From the IMG/VR virus record IMGVR_UViG_3300005613_000341, positions 1-27,265 of that record: a stretch of DNA of 27,265 bases, one strand, 5' to 3'. The position numbers and the translations under genes are program-made. The stretch comes from a virus. The notes under the pieces are model-generated. The model did not search any database, was not told the DNA's origin, and saw only the letters and a program-made list of their open reading frames with translations. Positions 1 through 6,841 of the stretch are shown in pieces. The first letter of the stretch is position 1; every line of letters starts with the position of its first letter.

Positions 1-45
1 AAATTCCATTGCGTTAACCCCATTCTGTTTGATTGATTAAAAACC

Positions 46-130
46 TCGCCTCGCCCTGCCTTGTCTTGTCTTGCCCCGCCATGCCCAGCCGTGCCCTGCC
101 ATGCCTCGCCGAGCCTCGCCCCGCCGCGTC
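46..130. repeat. Degenerate pentanucleotide tandem array
   Basis: Seventeen consecutive 5-bp units run from 46 to 130 on the plus strand. Most fit N[T/C]GCC (for example TCGCC, CTGCC, TTGCC, ATGCC, GTGCC), with a few drifting to NNGTC or NAGCC. On the coding (minus) strand this reads as GGCNN repeats just past the stop codon of the 185-residue RAMP-like gene. Because 5 is not a multiple of 3 the array is open in several frames, which produces spurious short ORFs. The function is unknown; it could be a slippage-derived intergenic element or a protein/RNA-binding array. Confidence 0.8.
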
Positions 131-140
131 CCGCGACACG

Positions 141-698
141 CTAACTCCAGTTGACTTTTTCGACGGTAAACCGACCGTAAAAGCCATTGTTTCGTGGGCG
201 AAATCGACCGATCCCAATAAACGAACCGGCATCCCGTAAATGCTCGGTAAACACTTCCTCGGTGATGATTTCGTCGAGAATCAGAAACTCAACCGTCCCC
301 TGCCACGATGGAATGAGCGGAAAGCATTTCTCTACACGCGTCGTGCCGCCCCGTCGCCCATCGCTTGGAACGTGCAGCCATTCGCTTTGCAATGTTTCCC
401 TGGTCACATCCAGTTCAAGTGGATCGACCACAAGCACCCCTGCCTCAAAGTGCTTCGTGTACGTTGACTTGCCTTTACCTGGAATCTGAATTGATTTGTA
501 TTTTGCCGCTTCACTCAGGCAGTTCTTAAACGACATTGGTGGAATGTAGACGTTGCCAGCGTCGTTAAAATGGCACCGCAAATGCCACGAGCGTTCCTCA
601 AACACTTGGTGCGTTTCGTCCCGCGTCTTTTTTTCACTGATGTACTTTGACTGAGAATAGGGACTCATCGACTTCAATAGGCACTTTGCACGTTTCAT
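141..698 (-). CDS. Conserved phage protein with RAMP-like C-terminal glycine-rich loop
   Basis: A 185-residue protein. The start is well supported: GGAGG lies about 9 nt before the ATG. Near the N terminus is SPYSQS (12-17); a conserved-looking core GRRGGTTRVEKCFP (114-127) follows; the C terminus holds GIGRFRPRNNGFYGRF (162-177). That last motif looks like the glycine-rich loop that ends the second ferredoxin-like fold of RAMP-superfamily proteins (Cas5, Cas6, Cas7). I recall similar proteins in other phages without CRISPR genes, so the RAMP assignment is an inference from one motif. It closes the same minus-strand gene run that carries csf1-cas11-csf2-csf3. A 7-bp-stem hairpin (722-746) lies just upstream of its ribosome binding site. 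Candidate roles are an RNA-binding or processing protein or a recombination accessory; not proven. Confidence 0.8.
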   Translation of the reverse strand: MKRAKCLLKSMSPYSQSKYISEKKTRDETHQVFEERSWHLRCHFNDAGNVYIPPMSFKNCLSEAAKYKSIQIPGKGKSTYTKHFEAGVLVVDPLELDVTRETLQSEWLHVPSDGRRGGTTRVEKCFPLIPSWQGTVEFLILDEIITEEVFTEHLRDAGSFIGIGRFRPRNNGFYGRFTVEKVNWS

Positions 699-721
699 AA
701 TTTAATCCTCCGCGTTTGTGT

Positions 722-746
722 GCAGCAAACAGATTCGGGTTGCTGC
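722..746 (-). promoter_or_regulatory. Hairpin in the leader of the RAMP-like gene
   Basis: Inverted repeat GCAGCAA (722-728) / TTGCTGC (740-746) with an 11-nt loop, about 24 bases before the start codon at 698. It may affect translation or mRNA stability of the downstream gene. No U-tract follows, so it is not an obvious terminator. Confidence 0.35.
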
Positions 747-796
747 TCCCGAGTGAAAACCTTTTTGTCTTACATTGCCCAGCCACGCCAGTTGTA

Positions 797-937
797 TCAA
801 CTTGCCGCCAGCTCCTTAGCCCGAGCCTTTGTAGCCGCCATAAACTTGCCGTGGAGTAGCTTGATTGGCTCTCGCAGTCCATAATTCCGAATGTCTTCAA
901 CTAGAATAATTGCGGCTGATCCAACAATTCCTTGCAC
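797..937 (-). CDS. Small hypothetical phage protein (46 aa), start uncertain
   Basis: A minus-strand frame ends at 797 with the coding-like sequence VEDIRNYGLREPIKLLHGKF followed by a basic, alanine-rich helix. The furthest useful start is a GTG at 937, inside the preceding 53-aa gene, giving 46 residues; no clear Shine-Dalgarno is seen. Amino-acid composition (charged helix, few rare residues) is much more protein-like than that of the longer 88-aa frame (634-900) over the same DNA. Function unknown. It sits between the 53-aa gene and the RAMP-like gene, in line with the rest of the operon. Confidence 0.45.
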   Translation of the reverse strand: MQGIVGSAAIILVEDIRNYGLREPIKLLHGKFMAATKARAKELAAS

Positions 938-1062
938 GCCAAATCAACCTTTTTCTCTAGCGATTTGGCCCGATCCATCGCCGAGCTTGACCGAGTGCGA
1001 AAAAACTCCTTCTGAGCGTTTCGCATCTCGTTGACCAGTGCTGCCAATTCCTTTGCGTTCAT
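901..1062 (-). CDS. Small conserved phage protein (53 aa)
   Basis: The ATG at 1062 overlaps the TGA of the 190-aa gene upstream (ATGA), a translational-coupling arrangement. The product is a short, highly charged, probably all-helical protein beginning MNAKELAALVNEMR, with KSLEKKVDLACKELL near the end. Small proteins of this look are common beside exonuclease and annealing genes in phages. No domain was recognised. Likely an accessory of the recombination or replication cluster, by context only. Confidence 0.7.
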   Translation of the reverse strand: MNAKELAALVNEMRNAQKEFFRTRSSSAMDRAKSLEKKVDLACKELLDQPQLF

Positions 1063-1631
1063 TCGGCCAGCTCCTTCGCACGCTCTCGAATCACAGCTAG
1101 CACTTTCTCGCCCTCAGCAGGTGGCAGCACTTTCTTGACTCCATCTTCTAGCCGCAGCAGTTCATCGAGTGACTTAGCTTTGCGTGCCAAGTCAATAGCG
1201 TTGCGTGCTCGCTGTGCTGGTGTTGTAGTGTCGAGTTGCAGCGGCGCAATAGTAATCTCGGTCTTCTTGCCGCGCGTTGCCGTCAACAGTAAGCAGTGAG
1301 CCTTGTCGATGTTGGTCATGTGGCTGATACGAATACCGCCGACACGCATCCCACCGAAACGCACCTCAGCATCGCAGTACAACGTCATTGACCGACCGAC
1401 CCATTGAGCCGGTGTGTCGCCCCAAATCGCAATCAGCACTCGCCGCATCGACTTGCACGGCTTATATGGTCGCCCGTCGTAGCCAGCTAGTTCAATCGAT
1501 ACAGGTTGCTCGGCACTTCCTTTCTTTACGCCTGTGACCGTTACCGACACGGGGCCGCTTATAAGATCGTCCGCGTTTAGCTGGTCCGACTTTGGCGTTA
1601 CCGTTGCGAGAATCCAATTGTCATCACTCAC
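1059..1631 (-). CDS. Conserved phage protein beside exonuclease (190 aa)
   Basis: The GTG at 1631 overlaps the TGA of the exonuclease gene (GTGA) and has GAGGTGAT upstream, so I prefer it to the TTG one codon earlier. The first 120 or so residues look beta-rich and contain the recognisable stretch GYDGRPYKPCKSMRRVL and then VGRSMTLY...GGIRISHM; the C-terminal third is helical and charged. I recognise this as a conserved phage family usually found next to exonucleases, but I cannot name a biochemical function. A role in phage recombination or DNA end processing is inferred from position only. Confidence 0.75.
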   Translation of the reverse strand: MSDDNWILATVTPKSDQLNADDLISGPVSVTVTGVKKGSAEQPVSIELAGYDGRPYKPCKSMRRVLIAIWGDTPAQWVGRSMTLYCDAEVRFGGMRVGGIRISHMTNIDKAHCLLLTATRGKKTEITIAPLQLDTTTPAQRARNAIDLARKAKSLDELLRLEDGVKKVLPPAEGEKVLAVIRERAKELAE

Positions 1632-2500
1632 CAAATCACCTCTTCACTTTCCTGGTCGCTCGTGTCTGACCACTCTAAATCGTCTTCAATTTCCAACTCC
1701 CACGGCGGCAAGTAAACCAACATCGATGCACTTCCACCGTCGACGCCAGGCCAAACGCCCGACGCCTTGCATTCTTGATACTGTGCCAGCACTGACCGCA
1801 CTTTTCTAAATGCAACATCGAGAGCCAGCGGAGGCACGTCGTAAACAACCGTGTCATAGTCGCCGCTTGTTTCTTGTGCGATAACCTGCACCGACTCGAT
1901 CTGGTATCCGTTTTGATCCGCCAACTCTCGATAGAATGCCAGCTTAAACGAGTAGTTGAGGTTTCCGTACGTGCGCCCGAATGCTCTCGGCTCAGCGTCG
2001 TTCGTAGTCTTGAGGTCAGCCAGGTAGCCATCACGCACGAGGTCAACGCGGCCCTTGCAAGCTACGCCGTCGATTTCGCCGTACAGCTCAACTTCCTTTT
2101 GGCATGAGTCGATCAAGTTGCTTAGCCCGGGTTTCGCCGCAACCTCTTGAACGCATCGGATAATGCGGTGCATGTCGTATTCAGATAGAATTATCTTGTC
2201 GCTGTTATCCTTTTCAAATTCCTCGACCATCGCTTTGTAATAGCTGGTGGCCTTCGATTTCGTTTGCTTGCCGCCCTGGGTAACATTTGCGCTATCGAGG
2301 TGAAACGCTGGCATGCAAACATAGTTAGCCTGGAACTTTGACGGCTCCAGAATCGCGCAGTGAATTGCCGTCCCTAGTTGCATCGCGTCCGTTGGTTCGT
2401 GTGGCGGTTCGTCGATAATCCGCTTCAGCCGACGCATCGAATGCAGACCGTAAACGAGCGTCGAAACGTTTATTTCGGGCCGCTGTCTATATTCATCCAT
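1628..2500 (-). CDS. PD-(D/E)XK exonuclease, RecE/DUF3799-like
   Basis: A 290-residue nuclease starting at ATG 2500, six bases past the preceding stop; longer upstream reading would enter the previous gene. Visible family marks are the N-terminal LGTAIH (42-47), VELYGEIDG (137-145), KGRVDLV (149-155) with the metal-binding Asp153, and ADLKTT (161-166) carrying the D-x-K of the active site. This is the layout of the PD-(D/E)XK nucleases that pair with single-strand annealing proteins in phage recombination. The C-terminal 30 residues are very acidic. It is transcribed directly after the type IV-B cas genes. The partner annealing protein is not obvious; the adjacent 190-aa protein is a candidate only by position. 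Confidence 0.88.
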   Translation of the reverse strand: MDEYRQRPEINVSTLVYGLHSMRRLKRIIDEPPHEPTDAMQLGTAIHCAILEPSKFQANYVCMPAFHLDSANVTQGGKQTKSKATSYYKAMVEEFEKDNSDKIILSEYDMHRIIRCVQEVAAKPGLSNLIDSCQKEVELYGEIDGVACKGRVDLVRDGYLADLKTTNDAEPRAFGRTYGNLNYSFKLAFYRELADQNGYQIESVQVIAQETSGDYDTVVYDVPPLALDVAFRKVRSVLAQYQECKASGVWPGVDGGSASMLVYLPPWELEIEDDLEWSDTSDQESEEVIW

Positions 2501-2505
2501 ACACT

Positions 2506-2865
2506 TTACTCCGTAGTAAATTCGACACTTACACTTAACACTTGCCCCCGTTGATAGCGTTGAGGGCGGTACGTACACAAAATTCGCTGCTGCGAAGCCC
2601 CGCCGCTCTTCTTCACCCACCGATCCCGATGCGGCTCAAACTCCGCTGCGTTGGCAAATGGGCGATAGTTGGGCTCGGGGGTCGGTGGGATAATTTCGTA
2701 TTCGACCTCACCGACATCGTACAAATAGAGAGTCTTAGTTTTGCCATCCCTGCCATCCTGCACGGCCCATCCGCCCAAGCATGGCCCAATCATTACCCGT
2801 GGCTCGCTCTCGCGATGTCGATAAAACCGTTCACCCGGCTGAATTTCACTTAGCTTTTTTCGCAT
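2506..2865 (-). CDS. Hypothetical phage protein (119 aa)
   Basis: The ATG at 2865 is preceded by GAGGGAG and overlaps the end of the 44-aa membrane protein gene by 16 nt; longer reading to 2904 lacks support. It opens MRKKLSEIQPGERFYRHRES, a pattern seen in small phage proteins with a short beta-barrel-like N-terminal part, followed by a proline-rich middle (PPTPEPNYRP) and a basic C terminus. Function not recognised. It stands between the cas/cysH/membrane-protein genes and the exonuclease. Confidence 0.75.
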   Translation of the reverse strand: MRKKLSEIQPGERFYRHRESEPRVMIGPCLGGWAVQDGRDGKTKTLYLYDVGEVEYEIIPPTPEPNYRPFANAAEFEPHRDRWVKKSGGASQQRILCTYRPQRYQRGQVLSVSVEFTTE

Positions 2866-2984
2866 TTCACTCCCTCTCTTCCTCTTGCAAAGCCACCCAC
2901 CCACTTACTCGGCAACAGCACCAAACCAGCACCGAGGACACACAACAAAACGCCACCAATGACCAGACCAGAAATAACATCCAT
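2850..2984 (-). CDS. Small single-pass membrane protein coupled to cysH
   Basis: A 44-residue ORF below the usual length cut-offs. Its ATG (2984-2982) shares one base with the TGA of the cysH-like gene (TGATG), and its tail overlaps the next gene by 16 nt, so it fills the only gap in the operon. Residues 3-24 form one continuous hydrophobic segment (VISGLVIGGVLLCVLGAGLV and a few more), then a basic tail with KWVGGFARGREGVK, giving a predicted N-out/C-in orientation by the positive-inside rule. No family recognised. It could be a membrane anchor or toxin-like/holin-like small protein associated with the type IV-B module, or simply a phage moron. Existence is supported by coupling, hydrophobicity and lack of other coding use. 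Confidence 0.65.
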   Translation of the reverse strand: MDVISGLVIGGVLLCVLGAGLVLLPSKWVGGFARGREGVKCEKS

Positions 2985-3751
2985 CACACCCTCTTAAACT
3001 CCGTGGTAAATCCAGCGCCCGCGAAGACCTGCATTCTTGCCAGCACGTCACCATAATACTCTTGCTCCCACGCGCCGCGACTCATGCCGCGTCCGCGTTC
3101 GTTGCCAATCGCACTGGTTCGCACCCATTGCCGCTCAAAGCGGCCCCCGCCTTGCATCGCGTAATTCGGATGCACTGGCAAATCGAACAACGCTAGGTAA
3201 GCAAACACGTCCGCACAGGTAAACCTGTGAAACGGTGCGAACGAATGCCGTGTCTCAAGACCATAGGTCTTAAACCTGAGCAGCCGCGTTGACGATTCGT
3301 CTGCGCGAACCCCCGACACATGGATACCATACCGCTTCGCTAAATCGCGAAGCACTTGAAACCATCGCACAGGCTTGCCATCGCGAAACCACGATTCGTC
3401 TGAATCTTTGTAGCTGTACGCGATTTCTTCGTAATCGCAATCGAACCGCCTCAGAAAATCATCTCGCACGTCAACGTCATGCGGATTTTCGTTGTCCAAT
3501 TGCCGCACATGAACAACCTTGCACGGATATTTCAACGCTCGAAAAAAATGCAATAAACACACTGAGTCTTTACCCCACGATGTAGCGACATAGTACGGCT
3601 TTGGCCTTCGATGAAACTGCTGAATCGCTTCTTTAACCGATTGGCATCGCCGCAAAAAACCGCTATCCATTGCATGGACAGAATCAGCCTCTGCTTGTTC
3701 CTGCCATAATCGCAAATCATCTTTCGTGTGTCGTTCGCTCGGAATCAACAT
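2984..3751 (-). CDS. cysH: CysH-like PP-loop protein of type IV-B locus
   Basis: A 255-residue protein of the phosphoadenosine-phosphosulfate reductase/PP-loop ATPase superfamily. The nucleotide-binding PP-loop is TSWGKDS (57-63), and a second conserved patch is SGVRADESSTR (146-156). The C-terminal ECGLH-type catalytic cysteine of true PAPS reductases is absent, as no Cys follows C179, so a classical sulfate-reduction role is unlikely. A cysH-like gene is the recognised ancillary gene of type IV-B CRISPR-Cas loci, where its function is unknown. The start ATG overlaps the csf3 stop (ATGTTGA), so it is translationally coupled to the effector genes. Alternative: a DndC-like or sulfurtransferase-type modification enzyme. 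Confidence 0.88.
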   Translation of the reverse strand: MLIPSERHTKDDLRLWQEQAEADSVHAMDSGFLRRCQSVKEAIQQFHRRPKPYYVATSWGKDSVCLLHFFRALKYPCKVVHVRQLDNENPHDVDVRDDFLRRFDCDYEEIAYSYKDSDESWFRDGKPVRWFQVLRDLAKRYGIHVSGVRADESSTRLLRFKTYGLETRHSFAPFHRFTCADVFAYLALFDLPVHPNYAMQGGGRFERQWVRTSAIGNERGRGMSRGAWEQEYYGDVLARMQVFAGAGFTTEFKRV

Positions 3752-4416
3752 GGAACTGCAATCTCCATGTATCTATCGGGATGCCAATACGGTGGGCAAA
3801 ATCCACCGCACCAACGCTTCCAACCGATGAACTTGTGAATTTCTTCGCACCAAGGAAGAACACGCATCAATAACAATCCTTGCTCGCTTGGTGCGAACCA
3901 AGACCAGTCGTGTTCAACTTCCTCAAATTGCCATTCGGCAATTCGGCCATAGCCTTGGCTTCGCTTTTTGCCGATCGAATGCACAGAGTCAAGCAACGAC
4001 TTTAGCGACCGACGCTTACTGCCACCGATGAACCAGCAAATCTTTTCGACGTTGCTGATTTTCAACGGCAATCGATAACTCTTTGTCCAACTGTTGCCAG
4101 TGGCAACAACTAGCCGCTGATCCTCGCGCAACAGACAAGCGTTTTCAACGCTGATCCGTTTTGCAAAATGCTCATGCCTGACGTTCTCAGGTGCAACGAT
4201 TGGAGCGGAACAACGAGGTATTCCGTTGACTCCGCCGAACTCTCCACGCAAGCACGGTAAGTGAATACTGCCGACTGGCGACGCTGGTTCGCCTCGCTGA
4301 ATTGTGCGGGCCTTGCCGTGACGCTGGGCCATCTCAAATTCAAGCAACGAATCAATGTATGGTGCCTCGCCAGCTAACGGGCTGGAAAGCACCGCGGTTA
4401 CTTTCCAATTAGCCAT
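3745..4416 (-). CDS. csf3: Type IV CRISPR Csf3 (Cas5-like)
   Basis: A 223-residue RAMP-superfamily protein matching Csf3, the Cas5 equivalent that caps the 5' end of the guide RNA in type IV complexes. Visible features: a short first beta strand (NWKVTAVLSSPLAG, 3-16), IHLPCLRGEFGG (51-62), the glycine-rich loop SIGKKRSQGYGRIAEW (147-162), and a C-terminal GGFCPPYWHPDRY (204-216) typical of Csf3-like proteins. Its ATG lies 19 nt inside the end of csf2 and its stop overlaps cysH, so csf2-csf3-cysH are tightly coupled. Confidence 0.85.
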   Translation of the reverse strand: MANWKVTAVLSSPLAGEAPYIDSLLEFEMAQRHGKARTIQRGEPASPVGSIHLPCLRGEFGGVNGIPRCSAPIVAPENVRHEHFAKRISVENACLLREDQRLVVATGNSWTKSYRLPLKISNVEKICWFIGGSKRRSLKSLLDSVHSIGKKRSQGYGRIAEWQFEEVEHDWSWFAPSEQGLLLMRVLPWCEEIHKFIGWKRWCGGFCPPYWHPDRYMEIAVPC

Positions 4417-5327
4417 TGAGCAGCCCCGCCCGCTTTCTGTTTGCTTTTTGCAGACTTCTTTTCTTTCGCCGCTGCTGCCTTAGCGAAGCAATCGTTAAGC
4501 CACGCAACCGCACGATCTTTCACCGCGTCCACATGCTCCACGTATGCATCGACGATTGCGTCATCGTCTTTGCAATCGAGCAGAGACAACTGCAATCGAC
4601 CATGACCAAGCCGAGCATTGCCGCCAATCGTTCCGCCGCTGGATTGCCACAATCGCAAGGACAACAACAGGCAACCAATCTCTAATTCGTTGACGTGCTT
4701 CAAAACAAATCCGTGATGGAACAACGCTCCTCGAGTGACTGCTTGGCCGCTGTAAATCATGAGGTTGGATTGCTCCATCAAATCATCACGCTCTTTTGCG
4801 AGTCCCGTTTTTGTTCCGTCGCCTCGCGTGTATTGGTACGCGCTCAAGAATCGCTCGCTGCTCAACAGTCGCTTGGTTGGCATGTAGCCCAAGGTCTTTT
4901 TGAGGCTGTCGCGGTTTTCTTCGCATACAAGAGTACCACGCCAAACGTCCATTGATCCGGCTAAGATCTGATCTTGCAACGACCCACCGCACAACCGAAG
5001 CATCGGCCACAGTTCGTGCATCTCCGCGATGCGTCGCGTGTTTTCATGTGCGTTGCTCATGGTAAGGTTGCCACCATGCAAAAGAAAATTCAATTGCAGC
5101 AACGACAACTGACCCTTGAGACCGTAACGATCAATCAACCACATTGCCATCGGCTCGCGAACGCATCGATGTCTTAATGCGTTGCCGCTAAGGAATGGAA
5201 TCATCATCACACCACGCTCGGTATGCACCGGCTCGCGTGCGACGATTCCTTCGTTGCCCGCTGTTCCGCTCATGTGCGTGATTGGCGAAACTGCTTCGCT
5301 TAAACATTGGATTGTGTATGTCTTCAT
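4398..5327 (-). CDS. csf2: Type IV CRISPR Csf2 (Cas7-like backbone)
   Basis: A 309-residue protein. The start is ATG 5327, overlapping the cas11 stop as TAATG; the longer reading to 5414 lies wholly in cas11. It matches Csf2, the Cas7-type subunit that polymerises along the RNA to form the helical backbone. Seen in the sequence: THMSGTAGNEGIVAREPVHT (17-36), IPFLSGNALRHR (43-54), and the glycine-rich loop SGGTIGGNARLGHGRLQL (230-247). The last 30 residues form a Lys/Ala-rich tail (about 280-303), an unusual basic extension that could contact nucleic acid. Confidence 0.88.
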   Translation of the reverse strand: MKTYTIQCLSEAVSPITHMSGTAGNEGIVAREPVHTERGVMMIPFLSGNALRHRCVREPMAMWLIDRYGLKGQLSLLQLNFLLHGGNLTMSNAHENTRRIAEMHELWPMLRLCGGSLQDQILAGSMDVWRGTLVCEENRDSLKKTLGYMPTKRLLSSERFLSAYQYTRGDGTKTGLAKERDDLMEQSNLMIYSGQAVTRGALFHHGFVLKHVNELEIGCLLLSLRLWQSSGGTIGGNARLGHGRLQLSLLDCKDDDAIVDAYVEHVDAVKDRAVAWLNDCFAKAAAAKEKKSAKSKQKAGGAAQWLIGK

Positions 5328-5788
5328 TAGCTGCGAACTCCCATGTTGTCCTTGTGAGCGCGACGAGCGTAAACCAAAACTGGAATCAGATGTGTAACCA
5401 AATACTGCAACCAATCCTGTCGCTCTTGCTCTGGCAATCGCTGTAAATCATCGATTGCATCGGTCAATCGTTCGCACGCTACCGCCTTGGCAGGATCGGC
5501 TTTGATGGACTCAAGCACATGCTGCACGAACAAATCCAAGTCACCACTGACCGTCTTGGCGTATCCGCTTTCAATCGCTGCCGCGATCTTGTCCCACATG
5601 GTCATTCGGTCTAAAGATTCGCCAAACACGCTGGGCAGTGAAGCACAAAACTGAATCGCCAAACCTTTGGCAACTTCCGCATACCACTCAGGCTTTTCCG
5701 CTTGCGGATCAATCAAAGAGGCTAGGCGTTGCCGCAACTGCTCTGTGCTTAGGCTTTCGTTCGCGCTGGGTAACTGCTGGGTAGACAT
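5327..5788 (-). CDS. cas11: Type IV-B small subunit (Cas11-like)
   Basis: A 153-residue, predicted all-helical, mildly acidic protein in the position of the small subunit between csf1 and csf2. The start ATG at 5788 has AAAGAGGA nine bases upstream, a strong ribosome binding site, although it lies 80 nt inside csf1. Small subunits diverge too fast for motif recognition, so the call rests on helical content, length and locus position. In known complexes Cas11 copies form the inner belly of the crescent and contact the displaced strand. Confidence 0.7.
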   Translation of the reverse strand: MSTQQLPSANESLSTEQLRQRLASLIDPQAEKPEWYAEVAKGLAIQFCASLPSVFGESLDRMTMWDKIAAAIESGYAKTVSGDLDLFVQHVLESIKADPAKAVACERLTDAIDDLQRLPEQERQDWLQYLVTHLIPVLVYARRAHKDNMGVRS

Positions 5789-6509
5789 TCAGGCATTCCT
5801 CTTTGGCTGGACACAACCAAACCGCCAATCGCGTGAGCGGTTCTGAAAAACAATCTAGCCACGCTGCTAGTACATGATCCGATTCGTAATGCTCGATGAT
5901 TCGCATTTGCGTCTGCGTGCTCATCGGCTCTTTCATCGCTGGCTTACCTGTGGCTGCCGCGATCTGCTTACACAATTGCAGCCGCTCAATCAATTCTTGC
6001 GGCTGGTACGTGATGGCTTCGCCCTCCAACGTCACCGTGATTGTCTCTCGACTGTGATTAACGACTGCACGATAGATGAGATGCTTTTGGCCGCTGTCAC
6101 TAATGCAAACTACAAACGGTGTTGCCGGGGGATTGATGCACGCATCAAGTAATTGCACGCGATGCGATTTTGTACATGCGCTGCGTTCGGTTGCTGTGAT
6201 AATCCATGAATACCCACGCACTTTTTGCCCGTCGCGAGAATCCCCGTCTATCTGTGTTATGTTGATTTTCTCTTGCATTGCATCGACGCACCCAACGCAA
6301 ACCCAATTGGATAAGGTCACTGTATCCAAGCCGGTAAACGACGATTTAACCACGGCTTTTGCCGAGTGCGTCTGATCGCATTGACCACCGCAATAGAAGC
6401 ACGTCTCATCTCCTTGCGGCTCATACCGTGCGAAGAGTTGCGGCGCTGTCAAAGGCCGATGAACAAAATGTTGTACCGGAGTTGCCGGTCTAGTGTTTTG
6501 TGGAATCAT
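5709..6509 (-). CDS. csf1: Type IV CRISPR Csf1 (Cas8-like large subunit, zinc finger)
   Basis: A 266-residue protein with a four-cysteine zinc-binding site in the N-terminal third: C37-x2-C40 and C71-x2-C74, with an additional C44. This arrangement at the head of a cas11-csf2-csf3 cluster is the signature of Csf1, the reduced Cas8-type subunit of type IV complexes. The rest has no recognisable motif. The ATG at 6509 follows ACAGGTCTGC, a modest ribosome binding site. The last 80 nt overlap the start of cas11. No DinG helicase or Cas6 gene is nearby, which with cysH points to subtype IV-B. Confidence 0.82.
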   Translation of the reverse strand: MIPQNTRPATPVQHFVHRPLTAPQLFARYEPQGDETCFYCGGQCDQTHSAKAVVKSSFTGLDTVTLSNWVCVGCVDAMQEKINITQIDGDSRDGQKVRGYSWIITATERSACTKSHRVQLLDACINPPATPFVVCISDSGQKHLIYRAVVNHSRETITVTLEGEAITYQPQELIERLQLCKQIAAATGKPAMKEPMSTQTQMRIIEHYESDHVLAAWLDCFSEPLTRLAVWLCPAKEECLNVYPAVTQRERKPKHRAVAATPSLFD

Positions 6510-6543
6510 GCAGACCTGTTAGTGTTCCGGCTTGCGACCTGAC

Positions 6544-6801
6544 TTAAATCTCAACCAGCGTTGAGACATTCTGCCCGTGCCGACCACGCAACACGATCAC
6601 GCAATCTGACGGTATCTCGTCCGCAAGCCGTAATTCTTCGGCCATCGCTTCCTGCGTCATCTCGCTGCCGCGAACACGATCACAAGCCGCTTCGATGTCT
6701 TCGCACTTCACAAATCCATCGGTACGCACTTCTAGCTCGTAGTAGTCCCACGATCCGTTTATCGGGCACCGTCCGTGGACGGTTGTTGTATGCACAATCA
6801 T
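6544..6801 (-). CDS. Small hypothetical protein between DpdA-like and csf1 (85 aa)
   Basis: The ATG at 6801 is preceded by GGTGGGAGAG; the longer TTG frame to 6864 runs back into the previous gene and is not favoured. The product starts MIVHTTTVHGRCPINGSWDY and ends GRHGQNVSTLVEI, with a helical middle. It looks like a compact alpha/beta protein of a phage family I recognise only by appearance. It lies 40 nt after the DpdA-like gene and 34 nt before csf1. Function unknown; it could belong to either neighbour. Confidence 0.7.
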   Translation of the reverse strand: MIVHTTTVHGRCPINGSWDYYELEVRTDGFVKCEDIEAACDRVRGSEMTQEAMAEELRLADEIPSDCVIVLRGRHGQNVSTLVEI

Positions 6802-6841
6802 GTTCTCTCCCACCTCTGCATTGTTTCGGGTGGCAATCCAT

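Noticed and set aside
46-130. The left-end repeats as a CRISPR array
   Set aside because: Unit length is 5 bp with no spacers; CRISPR repeats are 23 bp or more with unique spacers between.
634-900. An 88-aa minus-strand frame upstream of the RAMP-like gene
   Set aside because: TTG start, no ribosome binding site, Ser/Cys/Trp-rich composition, and it overlaps both a better 46-aa frame and the next gene's start.
5415-5788. The 80-nt csf1/cas11 overlap as evidence of a frameshifted csf1
   Set aside because: cas11 has a strong ribosome binding site at the right distance and csf1 ends in a normal-looking tail; both frames read well, so an ordinary overlap is simpler.
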